Below, one piece after another: positions 13,501-28,500 of a stretch of 64,000 nt of DNA. Both the position numbers and the translations under genes were made by a program. Numbering within the stretch: the first letter of the stretch is position 1; each line of letters begins with the position of its first letter. Under the pieces are notes generated by a model, which saw only the letters and a list, made by a program, of their open reading frames with translations, did no database searches and was not told where the DNA came from. Source of the DNA: Durusdinium trenchii (lineage: Eukaryota > Sar > Dinophyceae > Suessiales > Symbiodiniaceae); contig CAXAMN010003091.1 in the NCBI GenBank assembly GCA_963970005.1, positions 340,561 through 404,560 on the forward strand, written 5' to 3'.

Positions 13501-16500
13501 CAATTCGGTGAACATTTGGTATAACTCTTGACTCTATGACCAAAAGCTACTGCGGTCCTCTTGGCACCGCCAGGCCACTGGCGTGTGCTCTTGGCGCGCT
13601 GAAGGCATCAAGCACCGCAAGAATGAGGTGCTGCATATCCGCAAAAGAGCAATCGAGCGACTGCATGAACTGGTGGGAGAGTTTCTCAAAAAAACGTGCG
13701 GAGAAAAGAGAAAGTCTCAAAACTTATGACTCAATTTGATGAATGATCCAGAATGAGCCTCTTCAGCATTCACTCCTTGGCATGGACGCTCATGGCGCAG
13801 GTATTTATTGATGTAATTGAAAATGCTGCAAGCTGAGTGTGATCCAACGGTTCTTTTGCAGCAGACTGCTGGCCATTCACACCAAGCAACAGTTTATTCA
13901 AAGCAGAACGCCCTAGTTGAGACTTTCACCCGGGCCACACCCGGTCGCTGAGGTGAACATTTTAATGTCTACAAAGAGGGAACGCTTGCGGGCCGATGCG
14001 CAGATCTGAGGGAAATGCACTTGGCAATACCATGCTGTGCCCATGGCAGAGAGAAAATACAGAAGGTCTATACACCCAGACTACTAGTCAGCAGGGAATA
14101 TCCGGAGTTGAGTTTGGGGAATACCTGCAGTGCTTGTTTCCTCCATGTTGATGCTGAGGTCTCTGGGGAAATCCTCGTTAATTGCAAGCAGGGAAGCTCA
14201 ATGACAACCTGACATTGCACTGCAAAGGGGCTTCGTGAACGGTTTTGCCCGGGGTTGACCAAGTTCAAGAGTTTTAGGTAAGCAGTTGTACAGCAATATC
14301 AATGCTATCATGATATCATGCATTATCTATGAATGACAAGATCCTGAGAGACTACCTTGGCCTTAGCCTCCAACACTCAAAAGCAAGGAGACTCCAATTG
14401 TGTGGGCTTCTGCTTTTGTTTCTTCTTGTGTGTTAGTTGGTTCTATGGAGATCCATACTCAGGCGGCATAGATGTATCGGGTTCGGTGTAGTTGCTCGAG
14501 TGCGCCCGCGCGCGTATAATGTATGAGCCTTGAAATCACCGGTAGTCTTTCGACATTTAAATGCAGGCAAGGCCTCCAGCGATGAACCTTGTCCAACGAA
14601 GGTAAATCGCTGGAGGGCAAGCGGATGGAGGCGTCCATTCGTGTACCGCTACGTTTGTGATTGTTATTATCACCCCACGTGGACCGTGGAGGTCTTCAGG
14701 CTGTTGCAGGATTATGCAGGTCAGCAAACATGCATTCTCGGTTTTGCGCCTTTGCACCTTCTGTATTTTGGCAATTTAGAACTTTAAGACTTTGAGACTA
14801 TGGCGCCTTTGCACCTTTCGGAACACTTGGAACACTTGAATTGTCCTTTTGACCTTGGACGACCACACATCGCTGAATAGGACTAACTTGGTTTACTCTG
14901 GTGGCACATTCAGACCGTACATACTCCATCCTAAGTGTTCGTTCGTTCGTTTGTTTTTTTGTTTGTTGACTGCCTCAGGATGTTTTGTCCCTGCTCTAGT
15001 CCAGGGGAATTCTGATAATATGTTTTCAAGATTCTGGTTGTGTCTCAGGTTGTCCGGAATGCCCGAATGCAAATTTGGCATGAACGACAAGTTGCTTATG
15101 TCCGCTGCCGAGTTCTGGTAGAATAGCTGTCAAAGCATGTCATTTGATCCATTTGTTGCCCCGGTCCTGTTTCAGCTATCATTTAAGTCATTTGCGCTGT
15201 CATTTGGGCACCCATTCCATGCCTTGTGCCGTCACATTCGCCTTTCACGTCACCAAGGACTGACAAGGCGCGTGCGCGAAGCAGCGACAAAGGTATCGCC
15301 TTGGATGACTACAGGCGATGCCGAGCGCCGATGTTTGCGCGTACAGATGCGTACAGACTTTTGCATCTAGGCCGTGCGGAGGGGCAAGGCCGTGAGGATG
15401 AGTATATAAGTAGATAGTGTTCGGGCTTCAAAAGAAGCGGAAAAAACCAAGGTCAAAATATAAAAACCATGGTTCCTTTTTTTGGTGTGTGTGTGTTTCT
15501 GTTTTCATTCTTTTCTTTGTATAGACCCGTCTTTTGTACAGCAGACGTTTCATCCAAAGTCTACATTCAGCAAGTTGATGCAAGTTGTAACGATAGCAAC
15601 ATATTCTATAATGTAAACTGTATTGAACGTTTTACTTTTGCATAGTCTGCAGGTATGCCCCGCCTTTGCTGACTAGTATTGTTTGCTACATGGTTCTGAC
15701 GAACTTGTGACTTGATTACTGCTTGATGTGTGGAAGTCCTTCAATTCAAGTGCCTTCAGAGTAAGTTCTATTTGTATCTCATGACCCATTTGTCCATGGA
15801 CGACTGAGTGCCCTTTTTTTTAAACGTCCTTTGCACTCAACACTTGGACAGCTGCAAGCAGGTTTCACCAGTGCGTCCGACTGTCGAAATTCGATGTGGA
15901 CCGCGAGATCACCTTCATCCCACCAGATGAGCCATTTCAGTTGATGACGAATCTTGGCCGAAGCTTTGCAATTGCGAAGTCCAGAGGAGCAGAGGCTTTC
16001 TGGTCCATGTTTGAAAGAGTTCAAATTCTTGTCATTTCTGGTTACATTGTGGTCCATCCTTCAATCTATCTGAGACAAGAAACACGTGTTCGAGGAAGTC
16101 TTGCAGTGAGGTATCGCATCACCGAAAACATTGAGAGCCCGTTCAAGCTGCTGCCCAACGTAAAGGCAGGACTGACGATGTTTGAAGATAAACTTCGGGC
16201 TATCGCAGCAACTACTGTAGGTCAAAGCCAAAGTATGTTCTATTGTGTTTTTTATGTCAAAGGGACGGATCACGGATCTGCGTGTTCTAGGAACCTTTTC
16301 GAACAGTAAGTGTTCTTGAAACAAGCTTCCTAATATAAACCTGAGGCCTCCCGGCTGTCCACCAATCACTCTCAGCCACAAGCAACATGTGACATGCTTG
16401 CCTTTTTCTGTTTCTTTTTTCAGAAGGTCTTGGGCCGCAGCCGGTTGGAGCTCAGCTTGCAGGTCACCGCGATGCTGGGAGCTTTGCAAAGATCAACTGC

Positions 16501-19500
16501 ATTCCAATGATTCGTTGGGGTGTCTGACACTGCTGGAAGTCTCGTAGATAAGTAAATAGGCTTTGTTTGCAAGGTTGTCAAGCACCCTTCTTGGATTTTG
16601 CAGGTTTGTATCACTCTGCAGCTATTGCAGACAAACTATCAATCATCAGGGCCAATGCTTGAGGTACCCCCCAAATACAGCAGACTAGTAACAGCTGTGT
16701 GCGAATACCCAAGCGGCTCAGAAGACCTAGTCCTTGGACTTGTCATACTGGCAACTTGCTCAGAAATTCTTTGCTCGGACATTTTTGCACATTCTCTTGG
16801 CCTTTGCCTCGTTTTGCTGAGGTACGATCGCAACATTGAAGCCACCAATGCACAAAACTCAAGAGTTGGAGACAAATCGAAATTTGCCAACATGGCACAG
16901 CTGCTTTTTTGGGCTTCGCGGTTGATTCACACAGACCGGAGTATCCTCATAGTCACCATGGACCATGGACTTTAAGGACAGTCAGTTGTGTCATGTCTTG
17001 TTGGTTGATGCGGCCCAGGTTCGGATTGACTTCCCTTGCCCGAAAAACACGGCCAAGGCTCACATTCCAAACACAGCGCTTCTCGGCTTGAAAATTCATG
17101 TTCATGGAAGAACCTAATAGCACTGGCCTCCAACCTAACAGCGATGGCCTCCAATAGTGCTTGCCTCCAATCTAATGGCGATGGCATGATGATGGCCTCG
17201 AACCTAATAGCAATGGCCTCCAACCCAATAGCGACGGCCTCAAACCCAATAGCCATGGCCTCCAACCTAATAGCAATGGCCTCCAACCTAATAGCAATGG
17301 CCTCCAACCTAAGAGCGATGTTCTCCAACTCCAACCTATTAGCTATGGCCTCCAACTCGCCTCCTCCAACCTAATAGCGATGGCATCCAACCTAAGAGCC
17401 ATGGCCTCCAACCTACGAGTGATGGCCTCCAACCCAAGAGCAATGGCCTCACCTAATAGCAATGGCCTCCATGAAAGACTTTGCTTCTTTGGCTTCTACA
17501 CTGTCACAACTTGCAAGCACGAGAGGTTTGTTATCTCAAATTTTCAACTTCCCTGAGGCACGGAAAAGCACGATTTGATCCTGCACAGGTGGGACTCCTT
17601 GGGGCTCCGTAAGGCAACTGTAGGAGGAAACAGTAGCACGTCAAATGAATCATTATCCGTTTGTCACCTTTAAAGTTGGCTTGCAACAGCCAGGGTGCAG
17701 TGGTTTGGCGCATTCGGCGCTTCCCTGGAAGACATGAGTACAACCTGCTGGCCGAGGCAGGGGTCAAATTAAGTGAACACTTGTTGGGATGTGGTTGTGC
17801 TTTTGTCGTGATGATCCCAACTCAAATTGTTGGTCGACATTGCCGGCTGACCTAGAAACACACCGATATGTGTACCAGTATGCACTCATTCACACCGCTT
17901 CGCGGTCGAAGCCGCCCGCATCTGTGCGTCTGTTTGTCTCGGTCTGTCTGTCTCGGTCGTCTCCACAGGGGCAAGCACACAGGATGTCAATAATGCAGCC
18001 TCACTCGGGCAGAACAACCGACATCACCGATGCCTTGCTGATCTTTCGTCCGTTTTCAAAAGTCAAAAGCACCCCCAAGCTAAAGCTTGAGCTATACTAT
18101 CTAGCAACTCAACTTCTCAGGACTCACAGGATGGATTGAGGATGACTGAAGCATCCTTGACTAAAGCCGTAAAGAAGGAGCTGACAGTCCACCTGTCCTG
18201 TAATGCGATCCTTCAGATTATTATGACTCCACCAGTTGCTTCATATTATGGTTCCACCAGTTGTTTCACGCCTTTTGAAAACCACTGCGAATTGAACAAG
18301 ACTCCACCAGTTGTTTCATGCCTTTTGAAAACCACTGCGAATTGAACATTGAACAAAATGTAATAATTTGATGAGCCTTCCCAAAAGCGTCGCACCCGCG
18401 TTCATACTACTACAGTACCGGTCGTGTTTGAAGGCATTCTCCTATGCCAAATTCTTGGATTTGCTGACAAGCGGAGTGTTGCTGATATATTTGCAAATAG
18501 CATGAAATCCAAGACGATCAGATACGTATGTCTCAAATGAACCTCATGCGTTGGAGTGTGAGCGGAGGTTGTTGCCTGAACTACTTTGCTGTAGGTGGAG
18601 TTAGCTTCCACCATCACGGACAAGCAGTGGGTGCCGCATCACCATGCTTGGAAGGGGCCGTGGTGCTGCTTTGCCATATGTTTTTCTACACTGTGTGCTT
18701 TTTGGGCACAAGGTAACGCTTGCTGTGTCTTGTGTAACAGACCAGACGGCCCGAAAGACTTGTGCTGATTGATTGAAGTTAATGTGCCCTCATTACTTTC
18801 TATTGCTTTAGAACCGTTGACATTGAATATGAAGAAATGCTGTGTATTTGTCGCTCTACATATGTTCCATCGCCATGTTGTGAACTAGCCCCAAAAGTCG
18901 CCTGGAGGATGACCTATCAACCGTTGGCTCGAAGGAGTATTGAGAGTTGAAAGATGTTGAAAGGCATTTTCTCGAAGACGGGCCACCCACGGACTTGTTG
19001 TGCAAGATCTATTGTCACGCAGAATGATTCTAAGATAATCACAACTTGAACCTTTGGTGAACCAGAACCACTCACTAACCCAGTTCTTTCTGGAACTGCA
19101 AGACTTTCCACTGCTTCTTGTCCACAGTCTCGCTGCTGCCATGGTGAACTACGACAAGAACGTCCAAGGAGGGGGTTGGACAACTGAAAGACGGTTGCTG
19201 GCGCTTTTGTATCTCACCATATCTCAAACTTGAACCTGTATCAGAGAGGAAGGTAAGATTGATAGACCGTCGGTTCATGTTATTTCATTGATTGTTGGCA
19301 TGCGACATGATTGGTTGGTGGTTCGCGAGTTTTTTGGGACACGCCGGCTTGAGCTGCCGAGCTCATAGCTCATGGTACTGCCGAGCTCATAGCTCATCGT
19401 ACTGCAGGAGCCAAGCGTGAGGCAGCTCGCCAAGCCCATGAGGCCTCGGTCGTTGTCGTGCTATTGTTCTCAGGGTGGTTCAACAAAAAACCTTCAGATC

Positions 19501-22500
19501 CGACCCAGAAACGAGGGGAGGAAGAAGGACAGTATGGGCCCCTGAACTTTTTGTTCCATTGTTTTCCTACTTGTTCAACACATCAGTTCTCTTGTGTGTT
19601 TTAACAGTGCAGCCTGGCCTTGATGCAGAAAATTCACTTGCCTTTTGTGAAGTTCAGTGGACCTTCGTTACAAGCAGTTTTCTTTTTCGGTGTTGGCGAG
19701 TCGCAAAGTGAGCTTGAGGTGGCCAACAGACCACCTCAAGGTGTCAATCAGATCTCCCAAACGAATTAGACACCATGAACTAAATACCAGTAATTGGACA
19801 CCATGACTCTTCAATTTGCACCTGTCACAAGGCAAAGGTCAAAGCCAAGCAGGCACACTTGGGTCTTTGTCTTGCTGGGTAAGGCTTTGCAGATGCCAGT
19901 CATAGTTATGAATGATGCAGGCTAGTGTGGCGGCAGTTTTTCCAATACTTCGGACTTTTGTGCATTGATTGGTTTGTGTCAAGCACATGCCTCACAAGCC
20001 ACACACACCCATACCGAAGCCTGGTTCCCAAAGCTTTAGAGTTGGCCAAGCGTGGAACATGTGTGACAATACATTGACCGTGTCTTTTGATGACTAGCCC
20101 TGTTCTGGGAAGTCTAGCGGAGTCTAGCAACAGTTTTTGATATCATCTTGCACGTTGGTCTAATACATGGCTTTGACTAGAACAAGAAGAGATCAAAAAG
20201 ATGTGACTTACACTGCCCCGCTTCGAAGTATTGTTTTAGAATCTGTGCAGATAAGGTAATGTGATCACGTGGCTGCCAGGACAAGGAAGATGCTAGAAGA
20301 GCAGCAGCCAGGGCAAAAAGAGATGTGGCATGGCTGCAACAGGGCCTTTTAGATATGCACCGCGCTGTTGTTATGGGCAAGGCTCACACCCCCTTCGTCA
20401 CAGGTTCTCATAATCAATGTTTCTTGTGCATAAGCGAACCCTTGTTTGGATTATTTCCTCAAGCCTAAGCCAGCCAACACCACCTAAGCTTGGCCCGTGC
20501 AAGCCTTTGCGTCATGGGTGGATCAGAAAGCCTTTTGGCCGAGGCTGATATTTGCGGTTGAAGGTGGCAAGCGCTTCCGCGTAATAAACACCTTGAAAGA
20601 ACCAACCCTAGCAGTGCCAATACGCCATGCAGCCACATGTATATTGATGCACTAATGGAAGTGCGAAAATGGTTTTCTGTCCTTCATGCATTGCCATCCA
20701 AGGAGAGGAACAGGCGCAATTAGCTCGCGTGACGAAAGTGACTGTCAACTTCTTTGATGCCTCAGCAGATGAGATTTACTTTAACAGTAACATGAAGACC
20801 ATTGGTTCCGTTGTCTACCATGCCGTGCGGCATTCACAGCCATGCTTCCGTGAACTTTCAGGCAGCTCTTGGAATCTATAGCCGAGCAGATTGACCAGCC
20901 GGAAACCCATCCACAAGCAAGAGTCAGAAGTCTTGCAAGATAGACAAGCTATTTGGATCCAATGGATCGACTAATCGCACCATTGGACTACTTCAGACAT
21001 AGCAACACTCGCTCCCAGCAGAATTGAATAAACAAACATGTACTCCTGATGCAATGAGCGCATGACCAAACACTTGAAGGTCTGAAGAGCATGCATATGC
21101 AGAAGTTTATAGTGAACTTTGCCAAGAGGACTGGGGTGTGAAATTGTGCAGGGGCTCAACGTATTACATAGAGCTCTCACCTTTGCCTTTGCATGTGGCT
21201 TTGTGACTTTGTGTCGATCCTATACACCCAAAAGACCTGCTAGCACGGCACATGGATTTTATGCACCAGCGTGTTGTGCAGGAGGAGTCACCATCAGTAT
21301 TCAACCCGCAGGCAATGGAGTTGCTTCAGATCTAAGTCAGTTGAACGCAAACGATATATTTCTTGAAGGAATTGATTCTATGATAGTCAAAATATCACAT
21401 ACAGTGGTAACCCCTAACTTGCTGTGTCATGAAGTGTTCATGTACAGGCTTTGACGTTCGTTCCGACCGTCGCTATGGCTCAAGAAACGATTGCGCCCGC
21501 GGTCGTTTCAGCGCTCGTGCACGTCGCTTCGTTCGGTCGCGCCGTGTCACTTCGCTTTCGTGCTTTTCGTGCATTTCGATAGGTTGCCGTACCGTGCTCC
21601 CTTCGTCCGCACGACACCTCGTTCGCAACGGGTACCAATCCTTCCGGTGTTCCCCGTCGCGTTCCATCCCGTGCCAGGGTTCTCCACACGATAGGATACC
21701 TTTCCCAACACCTCCCACTCCGTAGGTTGTGGTGGCTGTTTGGGGCTGATATCCCGGAACCCTTGTCACTTTCATTGGTTATCAGCCGTAGGTCTAACCA
21801 ACCTACGAGCTCTAATAGTCCGCCTCTTTTAGACATAATGCCAAGGGTTACACCTCCTAGGTCCCCACGCCCTGAGCCTGCGCAAGCCGCAGCCTCTGGC
21901 GCGGATTCGTCGCTAGGACCAAGTGTTGCCCCCAATCCTGACCCAAGATCCCAGCCAGCAGCCGCCATGCAAGCCGCTGCTCCAAGCGCGGATTCGTGGG
22001 GAGCTGGCAAGGGTGTGGCAGAGGTTGAGGTGACGTCCTTGTCGGAACTCGGTTCACAAGCCGTTGATGCTTTGAACTTGTTCGTTGACAACCAAGACCC
22101 ACCAGCCGCTGCCGCAGGCGCGGGTTCAGATAGCTCGAGATGGGCAGGAGCAGCCTCTAGTGCAGGATCTGGCCCGACCATCTTTCCGCCTTCCGTGATG
22201 GAACACGAGGACAGAGACCTCGAGCTTGAAGAGCCCTTCGCTGGTCCAGCAGACCAAGAGGTTTTGGACGATGCTGAGGCCAACCCTTTCGATAGCCCCA
22301 CAGCCGAAGGCCAACAGGCCCCCGTGGTTGAGCATTCGTTAGGTGATACCCAAGTGCATCCCTCCCCTGACCAAGACCATCCGGTCCCAGAGGAGACGAC
22401 CTCGGCTAGTGCGAACGCCCCCAATCTTGCAGACCAAGGCGATCCAGCCCCTGCGGAGGAGGAGCCTGAAGAGTTCGTGCCACCCGAAACCCTAATTGCC

Positions 22501-25500
22501 CAGGCCTCACCAACGCCTAATAGTCCTCCCCTCTTCACTAACAACTTGTTCGATCCTTTGGGTGAAGACGAGGACTCCTCAGCCGAGGAGGCAGTGAATG
22601 AGGAGATTGCCCAACGCATTCAAGAGCAGTACGATTTGGAGACTGCACTTAAGGAGTCCGCTCAAGCCGCAGGCGTTGAGCCTGAGCCAGCGGATCTAGG
22701 TATCGGTGAAGCCGCTGCCACTGGCGCGGGAAGGGGTGAGAGAGATCGCACCCGACGGAGGGGGTGTCGTGCCGGGGCCAAGCGCGTTGCAGGCCGCGAG
22801 AACCTCTCCTATGGGACGACGTGTGAATACATCAGTGCCCAACTTGGTGATTCCACGTACGCACGGTTCGGCCGCCGCTTCAATCTCCCTCACATTCCCC
22901 CGCAAGTCGCGCGCAGGCAGTATCCGGAGTGGTTCGGGTACGTCCTTCGCCATTCCGACAGGTGGGCTTTCGATGCAGAAGGTGAGCTTTTGCCGGTAGA
23001 TACCATCACTCGATGGGCAACTATCTTACCTGAGCTCTGGCAATTCTTGTATTCGATCGATCCCACACTATTGCAGGGCATGCCACAACCCAAGTATAGA
23101 CTGCCAAGAGGGTACTGGAGTTCGGACCATCCCTTCGTGCCTCTCCGCCATGTGCGTTCGGCCGCTCCGCCCAGGACAGTGTTCAACTCCGATTCGAAGG
23201 CCTCGTCTTCGGCCGCGCCTCCACGCGCCGATCGGTCTCGATCCGCTGCTCGACAGCCAGTGCCTCGACAGCAGGAGCGCCTTGGCGCCCTACGCTTGAG
23301 CGTGGGCATACCCCGATTGTGTTGACGCCTCGTTCGCAGGTTGAGGCCAAGGCCTCAAAAGCTAAGGCGGGTAAGTCAACGTCAAAAGGGATTGAGTCCG
23401 AGCCAAAGTCTGTCCCGGCAGAGCCGAAGACCACGCAAGCCGCAGCCTCTGGCGCGGGTACCTCGCATACGTCTGCCAGCAAGCCGGTCCCACCTAGTCC
23501 TCCCCCGAAAGTCCCGCCGGTCATCTCACCGCAGGCCAAAGGGTCGACCCAGGTCAAGGCTGGAGCTACGTTCGTAGAGGTCCCTAAGCCATCATCACCC
23601 CTTCGACTTCCACCTCCGCCCAAGGGTCCGGCACCAAGTCCGCCGACAGAAGCTAGCTCACAAGACGGTCCTTCGTACGTTGTCCCGTTCGAGCCGGCGC
23701 CATCCGTACCATACGGTGAGTCGGAACCTCTTGATGCCCCGGGACCAAATGAATATAGCTACCGCGGTCCCCTTAAGCCGATGATACCTAAGTGGACTCG
23801 TAGCAACCCTGAGCAAATCCCGGTACTCAGACCCGTCAAAGCGGAGCGGTGCCTCCTGTTCGTCGCGACGCCGATCAACTCGCATGAACAAGACGATACC
23901 CTCGAACCACAAAGCAGCGATCTCGCACATGCTAAGGCTGACGCATCCAATGCGCTGGGCGGAGCAGCTCTTCGTGGTGATCTCGAGCAAGCATTGTCGC
24001 AGGCAAAGCCAGAGGTCACGGTCGAGGAGGAGGAGGACGTGAGGCGCTCGAATCAGATCAGGACCAACCGACAACGAGTGCAAAAGCCGCTGCCTCTGGC
24101 GCGGAACCAGTTCGTCCGGTCGTTATGACCCTGGGTCCCGGTGCATTCATTCATCGACATTTGACATCCTTTCGCTTTCGTAGGACCCAATGGGACCGTG
24201 AGCATGAGCATTCAATGCCAATTGAAGAAGCTCGAGACCGCGTGTACGACCTTGACTGGTCTAGCACTCCTCAAGCCGAAGGGGACCAGTTGCTCCCATC
24301 GTCGTCTACCATCCAGGTCAATCCGAATGCAGATGTGTATGAGCTAGACGCAGAAGATTCGGACAATTCCGATCCTGAAGCCCGCTCCCGACGCATTCGT
24401 AACCTAGAGGGTCGAACCGAGGACGCCGGCTGGCTAACCTGGCTTGACGGTGAACGTCCCAAGGGCGCCCTAGCCCATCATCCTAAACCTAAACTTGCCG
24501 AGCCAGCATCCAAGCGAGTTCGTGTCGTCGTAACCGCCGATGCACTAAAGGGGACGCCCCCCGTATCGCCCCCGCATGTTCGACAAGTGATTGTAGTCCC
24601 TAAGAATAAGCCTAAGGGTGCATCAGTAGCTGCAGGTCCTAGGGTCCCACTCCATGAGCCCCAACTGTCAGCAGCCACTGAAACGGTGTTGGTGCCATCC
24701 GGTCTGCCTCAGCCGCCGCCTCAGGCGCGAGATACAGCCCAAGCAAGTGCTACGCCAATTGCGCCTCCGGTGTCTCAGCCGCCTGTCGTCAAAGCGTCGA
24801 AGTCCCACAGCACGCCGCCTCCGGCGGTATCAATCGAGTCTTCGTCAGCTTCTCCACCACCGCCAAAGCCGCCTACGACGGCGCGCCCTGTTCGTTCTAG
24901 GTCTCCTACTAAGGTTAATTAAGCCACCGCCGCCCGAGGCGAGACAGTTATCTGCCGAGGCCAAACGGCGAGCTTTCGAGGCCTTCGAAGAGCGTAACAG
25001 ACCCGTGCGCGTGGAGACCGACAACACAGGCAAGCCGCTGCCGGCTGGTGCTCGTGTACCAGTTGGCGCGGGACTCACGGCTGCAGCCCCGTCTGATCCA
25101 ACTCCACCCGGGGATGGTGACGACGACCAAGGCGAGCCATCGACCCCAAGATCCCCTAAGCAACCCCCAAGACCTAAATCACCTGATCGACCACCTAGCC
25201 AGCATACCGCATCGGGGCTTCCATACAAGACCCCGCCAGGTTCGCTAACTGGAAGATCAGCTTCTTGGGAGCGGGATCCAAGTCGACAATTAGAGCCAGC
25301 TCCTCCGAGACCTGTAACTCCTAAGAGGAAGCCACCACCACCTAGTCCTTACCCATTCCCATATGGTAAGCCTGCTGGTGTACCGTCAGTGCCTCATGAT
25401 ACCGCATGGGCCTCGCAAGCTGCCTCTTCGGCAGCCGCACCTCCAGTGTTAGACAACTCGTGGTGGGCACCTACGGCTGTTTCACGCGCCGACAGTCATG

Positions 25501-28500
25501 AGGAGCCGCCGTCCGGCGGAAGACTTGCCCCGCATCGACCTCCTTCCGGTAGTCCCCCCTCTGACACACCTAGGAGCATACAACCCACTACGAGATATCA
25601 GCCTAACCAGTTGCCCCGCTTGTTCGGACAGCAACTTGCTGATCCCCTAACACTAATTCCCGCACAAGCCGGTGTGTTTGAGGTAGGCCTTGACTGGCAT
25701 AAAGTGTTAGACACTATGCTGTCGCCTGTTCGCACTCCGACAAATATCTTGACGGACCGCCTCAAGCAACTCGAGTCATTACCGGCACGCATCACCATCA
25801 TTTCCTTTACCGGAGCGGGCGACCGCTACGAGTCAACGGTTCAGGAAATTGACGCATTCCGGGACCAGTGCCGTGCCGCCGGATGTCAACTCGGCGGAGG
25901 TTTCTTTTTGACTAACGAGAAAACCGGGCGCGGCGGGAAGGCAGAACTAATAAGCCGTCTTCGAATCAGAGCTTTCATGGATGACCGTGCGGACATCCTC
26001 GCCGAAATTCGAAGAACAGGCTGTTCTGCCATGGGCTTTAATGCCCGTGACTATCCCCAGGAGACTAGTGGGGCAATACAGGTGTTAACCGACTACATAT
26101 GGTCGCGCCTAGCCCACTGGGACGCTCACCATCCGCTACAGGCCTTTGTGCTTCAACAATACTCGGGCCAAGGCGGTCGTGGCGGCGGCCGCCGTCGCCG
26201 GTGACCTGTCATGCCAGCCGCTGCTTTACGCGCGGGCCCTTCGTTCGTTAGGGTAGGCATGTTCCTGGGTGCATTGATGATCACATGTTTTATGACCTCA
26301 AACAACCATACCATTACTTTCAACTTTGTTGTTGTTGTTGTTTTGGTTTCATGTTAATGCACTCGTGCCGCTGCCCATTGGCGCGGAGGCCATGCTGCTG
26401 AAAGCGCGGGCCTGGGCAAAGACCCTTTCGTTTCGCGCATGCAAAAGTCTGCTAGCACGCCGTGGGGAAAGGATGGCGAACCATACAGGTATCACACCTC
26501 CCTCGGACCCCTCCTCCGCCGGTCGGTCTCGCTCGTCGCCAGAGTTCGACACAGCCACAAGCAGAGGTAGGGTCCCGGCCGCGTCGGTCACCATCACCAC
26601 CAGAGCCCGGGGTACGCGTCAGAATCGCGTCGAGCCCCGCCCTGGTCCCAGGACAATGGCGGAAGAGTCACGTTCGTCGGAGGAGCCCAGGCGGCACCGT
26701 GGCGCGAGTGCGCGTGGCAGGGAGCTTTTGGATAGGGGGGTTCCTAGTAGTTCTAGTCAACGACCGGTACCCTTCATATCACTAGCTTCCGTGCCTAAGC
26801 CGTCCCAACCTTACACTAATAATCCGATAGACCCTAATACGCCGGCGGCTGCTTTTGTAGCCGGAGCAGCAATACAAGAGGCCAACCAGGCCGCACACAT
26901 AGCGCACCACGCCGCGTCGATGGCCGAACAACAACAAGCCATCGAAGCGATGCGGGCTAGGCAACTAGCTGCCCAAGCCGAAGAACATGCGACCCATGTC
27001 CAGTCCCAGGCTCAATTCGTTGTCCATGAAACTCGCCAGCAGGCTGAGAACATGGTAGGACAAGCTAGGGCTCAGGCAGAGGCTATGGTCGGTCATGTGA
27101 GGGCTCAAGCTGAACAGTACGTTCAGTCCCAACAACATGAACATGTTCAGCGTCAACGCCAATTGGAGCAACAAGCTCATCAATGGGCGTCCGGTGTGGA
27201 GGCCGCATATCGTGCCCATGTAGACCAGGTCAACACGACCGCAAGTGCCGAACTGTTGGAACTTCAGAGGCACAACGCTTACTTAACCCAGCAACTACAA
27301 TTGGCCGCGAGATCGCCAGTCCCAAGTTCCCCAAAGGAACCACCGGCAGTTTCTCCAGCGCCCTCAACACAACCGCTTCACAGCGTCCGTTCGACATTGA
27401 GCCACCAGTACGAAAGCTCCGAGTTTGCTGCGCCTTTTCAGGCGGCCCAGCATAGCAATATGCCTCCGACAGCACAACCTGTCGATATGCAAATTCCAAA
27501 GAGTTTTCAAACGAGTGCTCCACAAGAATTCTATGTCGGAACGCCTGTCGGCACACCACATGGTGTTGCCACCCCTGTGCAGCGTGACTCAACTTATGTT
27601 GCTGCGCTCGAACGTGAGCTAGGTCAGACGAGGGAGATGTTGAACCAAGTCTTGTCGTTAGTGCATGCTGGACCGGCAAATATCCCCTCACCACCTGAAC
27701 ATGGAGTGCCTATGCCATTTCGTATGGCGCCGACACCACCACCAGGTCTTCCGACCCAGGTACTAAGTGCGTGTCCGAAGCCTTGCGCATGTGCTCCCAT
27801 GCCGGCCGGGTATCCCACTTCCGCCGCGAATGTTGCAGCGTCTTCGACGCAACCACCTCCACCACAACCAGGAGCAAGGGTCTTGCCACCTTCTTTCCCC
27901 GTTTTTGAGCGGACCAAGAAAGCAGATGGTGGTAGCTCCCCGAGTTCGTCCTCTTCGTCTAGTGATAGCGAAGTAGAAGACTCGTGTAGGATGTGCGGAG
28001 GCAAGCATCGGGAGATTAGGTGCCCACATCTCACTATGAATAAAGAAGATCATAAAGTAGAATCAACCCCGACTGCTAGTTCGGAAGTTACCGACTATGC
28101 GGAACATGAGTCCGAGATTGTTTATGTCAAGGGCTTGACAAACCTGATTCTACCCAACATACCAGTTGATTCGGGTCAAGCACGGGGCTACATCAACCAG
28201 GTTCTCATGAACATCGGTTCGTTGCAGAAAACCCCAGGTTCAGACTTGTATCACTGGGCCCAAGAATGTCTTACCAAGGACGATTCCGCCCTTCGTGGTG
28301 ACAAGCGGTTCCCTAGAACTGATCGGGAGATTGCCACGAAAATGTTGAAGGTGTGCAAATCAGGTAGATTTGGTATCATTTTTCAACGGATGGTGGAAGA
28401 ATCTCGACTTTCTGGTATTGGCATGCCTTGTGGTCGCGTCACGCTTGCTAGGATTTTTCGTCATTTTCAATTAGAGAAGGACAGAATCGGCATGCTAGGC

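Noticed and set aside
14610..14660. [16 protein letters not shown] just upstream of the [10 protein letters not shown] exon
   Set aside because: It looks joinable at first, but the exon ending [10 protein letters not shown] at 14187 joins LSGMPE exactly through a GC-AG intron, leaving no place for it.
21480..22619. 379-codon minus-strand frame
   Set aside because: Antisense shadow of the GC-rich copia 5' reading frame and LTR.
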